From assembly GCA_029258815.1 (NCBI GenBank), contig JAPDJZ010000016.1, positions 1-5,323 on the forward strand: DNA of 5,323 nt, read 5' to 3'. Under the pieces are notes generated by a model. It did no database searches. It saw only the letters and a program-made list of their open reading frames with translations, and was not told the origin of the DNA. A program made the translations under genes and the position numbers. Below are positions 5,150 through 5,323 of this stretch, piece by piece (the stretch's first letter is position 1; each line of letters opens with the position of its first letter). The DNA is from an archaeon (GTDB taxonomy: Archaea > Thermoproteota > Nitrososphaeria_A > Caldarchaeales > Wolframiiraptoraceae).

Positions 5150-5323
5150 TTACATGAGCTTCGCCCTTTCCAGCGGCCTGACCTTCATCACGTCCGGGTT
5201 ATAGAGGTTGCCCGGCTTCTCCCCCCTGAGCACCTTAATTATGCCCTCCGCCGTCATCTCGGCCATCTTATTCCTAGTATCGTGAGATGCGCTGGCGATG
5301 TGAGGCGTTAAGACCGCGTTTTC
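5150..5323 (-). CDS. D-isomer specific 2-hydroxyacid dehydrogenase, C-terminal end (5' part off window)
   Basis: Only the last 57 codons and the TAA at 5150-5152 are in the window. The fragment begins ENAVLTPHIASAS, the conserved segment that carries the catalytic histidine of the D-2-hydroxyacid dehydrogenase family. It continues with a DTRNKMAEMTAEGI helix and ends with the RGEKPGNLYNP motif typical of the family's C-terminus. Relatives include D-3-phosphoglycerate dehydrogenase, glyoxylate/hydroxypyruvate reductase and D-lactate dehydrogenase, all using NAD(P)H. The tail after NLYNP is short, with no sign of an ACT regulatory domain, which argues against a long-form SerA. It lies 54 bp upstream of the IlvC-like gene on the same strand, so the two may share a transcript. 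The substrate cannot be told from this piece. Confidence 0.88.
   Translation of the reverse strand, partial: ENAVLTPHIASASHDTRNKMAEMTAEGIIKVLRGEKPGNLYNPDVMKVRPLERAKLM

Overview
The window looks archaeal, most likely from a thermophilic member of the Thermoproteota/Korarchaeota/Bathyarchaeia range. The clearest marker is a Taw1/TYW1-type wyosine synthase, a tRNA enzyme of archaea and eukaryotes. Supporting signs are TATA/BRE-like boxes about 22-30 bp before starts, apparently leaderless genes beside genes with Shine-Dalgarno sites, three TTG starts, heavy AGG/AGA/ATA codon use, GC-rich tightly packed DNA and very short gaps. I cannot place it more precisely from sequence alone.

Layout, left to right. 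(1) Positions 1-554, minus: an Ldh2/malate-lactate dehydrogenase family gene. It runs off the left edge and is broken by a one-base frameshift near 106-114. (2) Positions 593-1563, minus: a moaC-moaB pair for molybdenum cofactor synthesis, overlapping by 4 bp. (3) Positions 1664-2161, plus: a HIT-family nucleotide phosphorylase/hydrolase, divergent from moaC across a compact 100-bp promoter region. (4) Positions 2142-3152, minus: taw1, whose 3' end overlaps the HIT gene tail to tail by 20 bp. (5) Positions 3234-4019, plus: an HpcH/HpaI-type class II 2-oxo acid aldolase, divergent from taw1. (6) Positions 4055-5095, minus: a ketol-acid reductoisomerase (IlvC) homologue that has lost several catalytic residues. 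(7) Positions 5150-5323, minus: the C-terminal end of a D-isomer 2-hydroxyacid dehydrogenase, running off the right edge just upstream of the IlvC-like gene and perhaps co-transcribed with it.

Most genes are recognisable housekeeping or central-metabolism functions: Moco synthesis, tRNA modification and nucleotide metabolism. Two dehydrogenase families, the aldolase and the odd reductoisomerase homologue all belong to 2-oxo/2-hydroxy acid chemistry, but the sequence does not prove a shared pathway. The two items most worth a second look are the IlvC-like protein, which keeps the fold and dinucleotide motif but probably does not perform the standard reaction, and the frameshift in the Ldh2-family gene. 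I see no mobile element, CRISPR array, tRNA or rRNA, and no gene-free stretch longer than about 110 bp.
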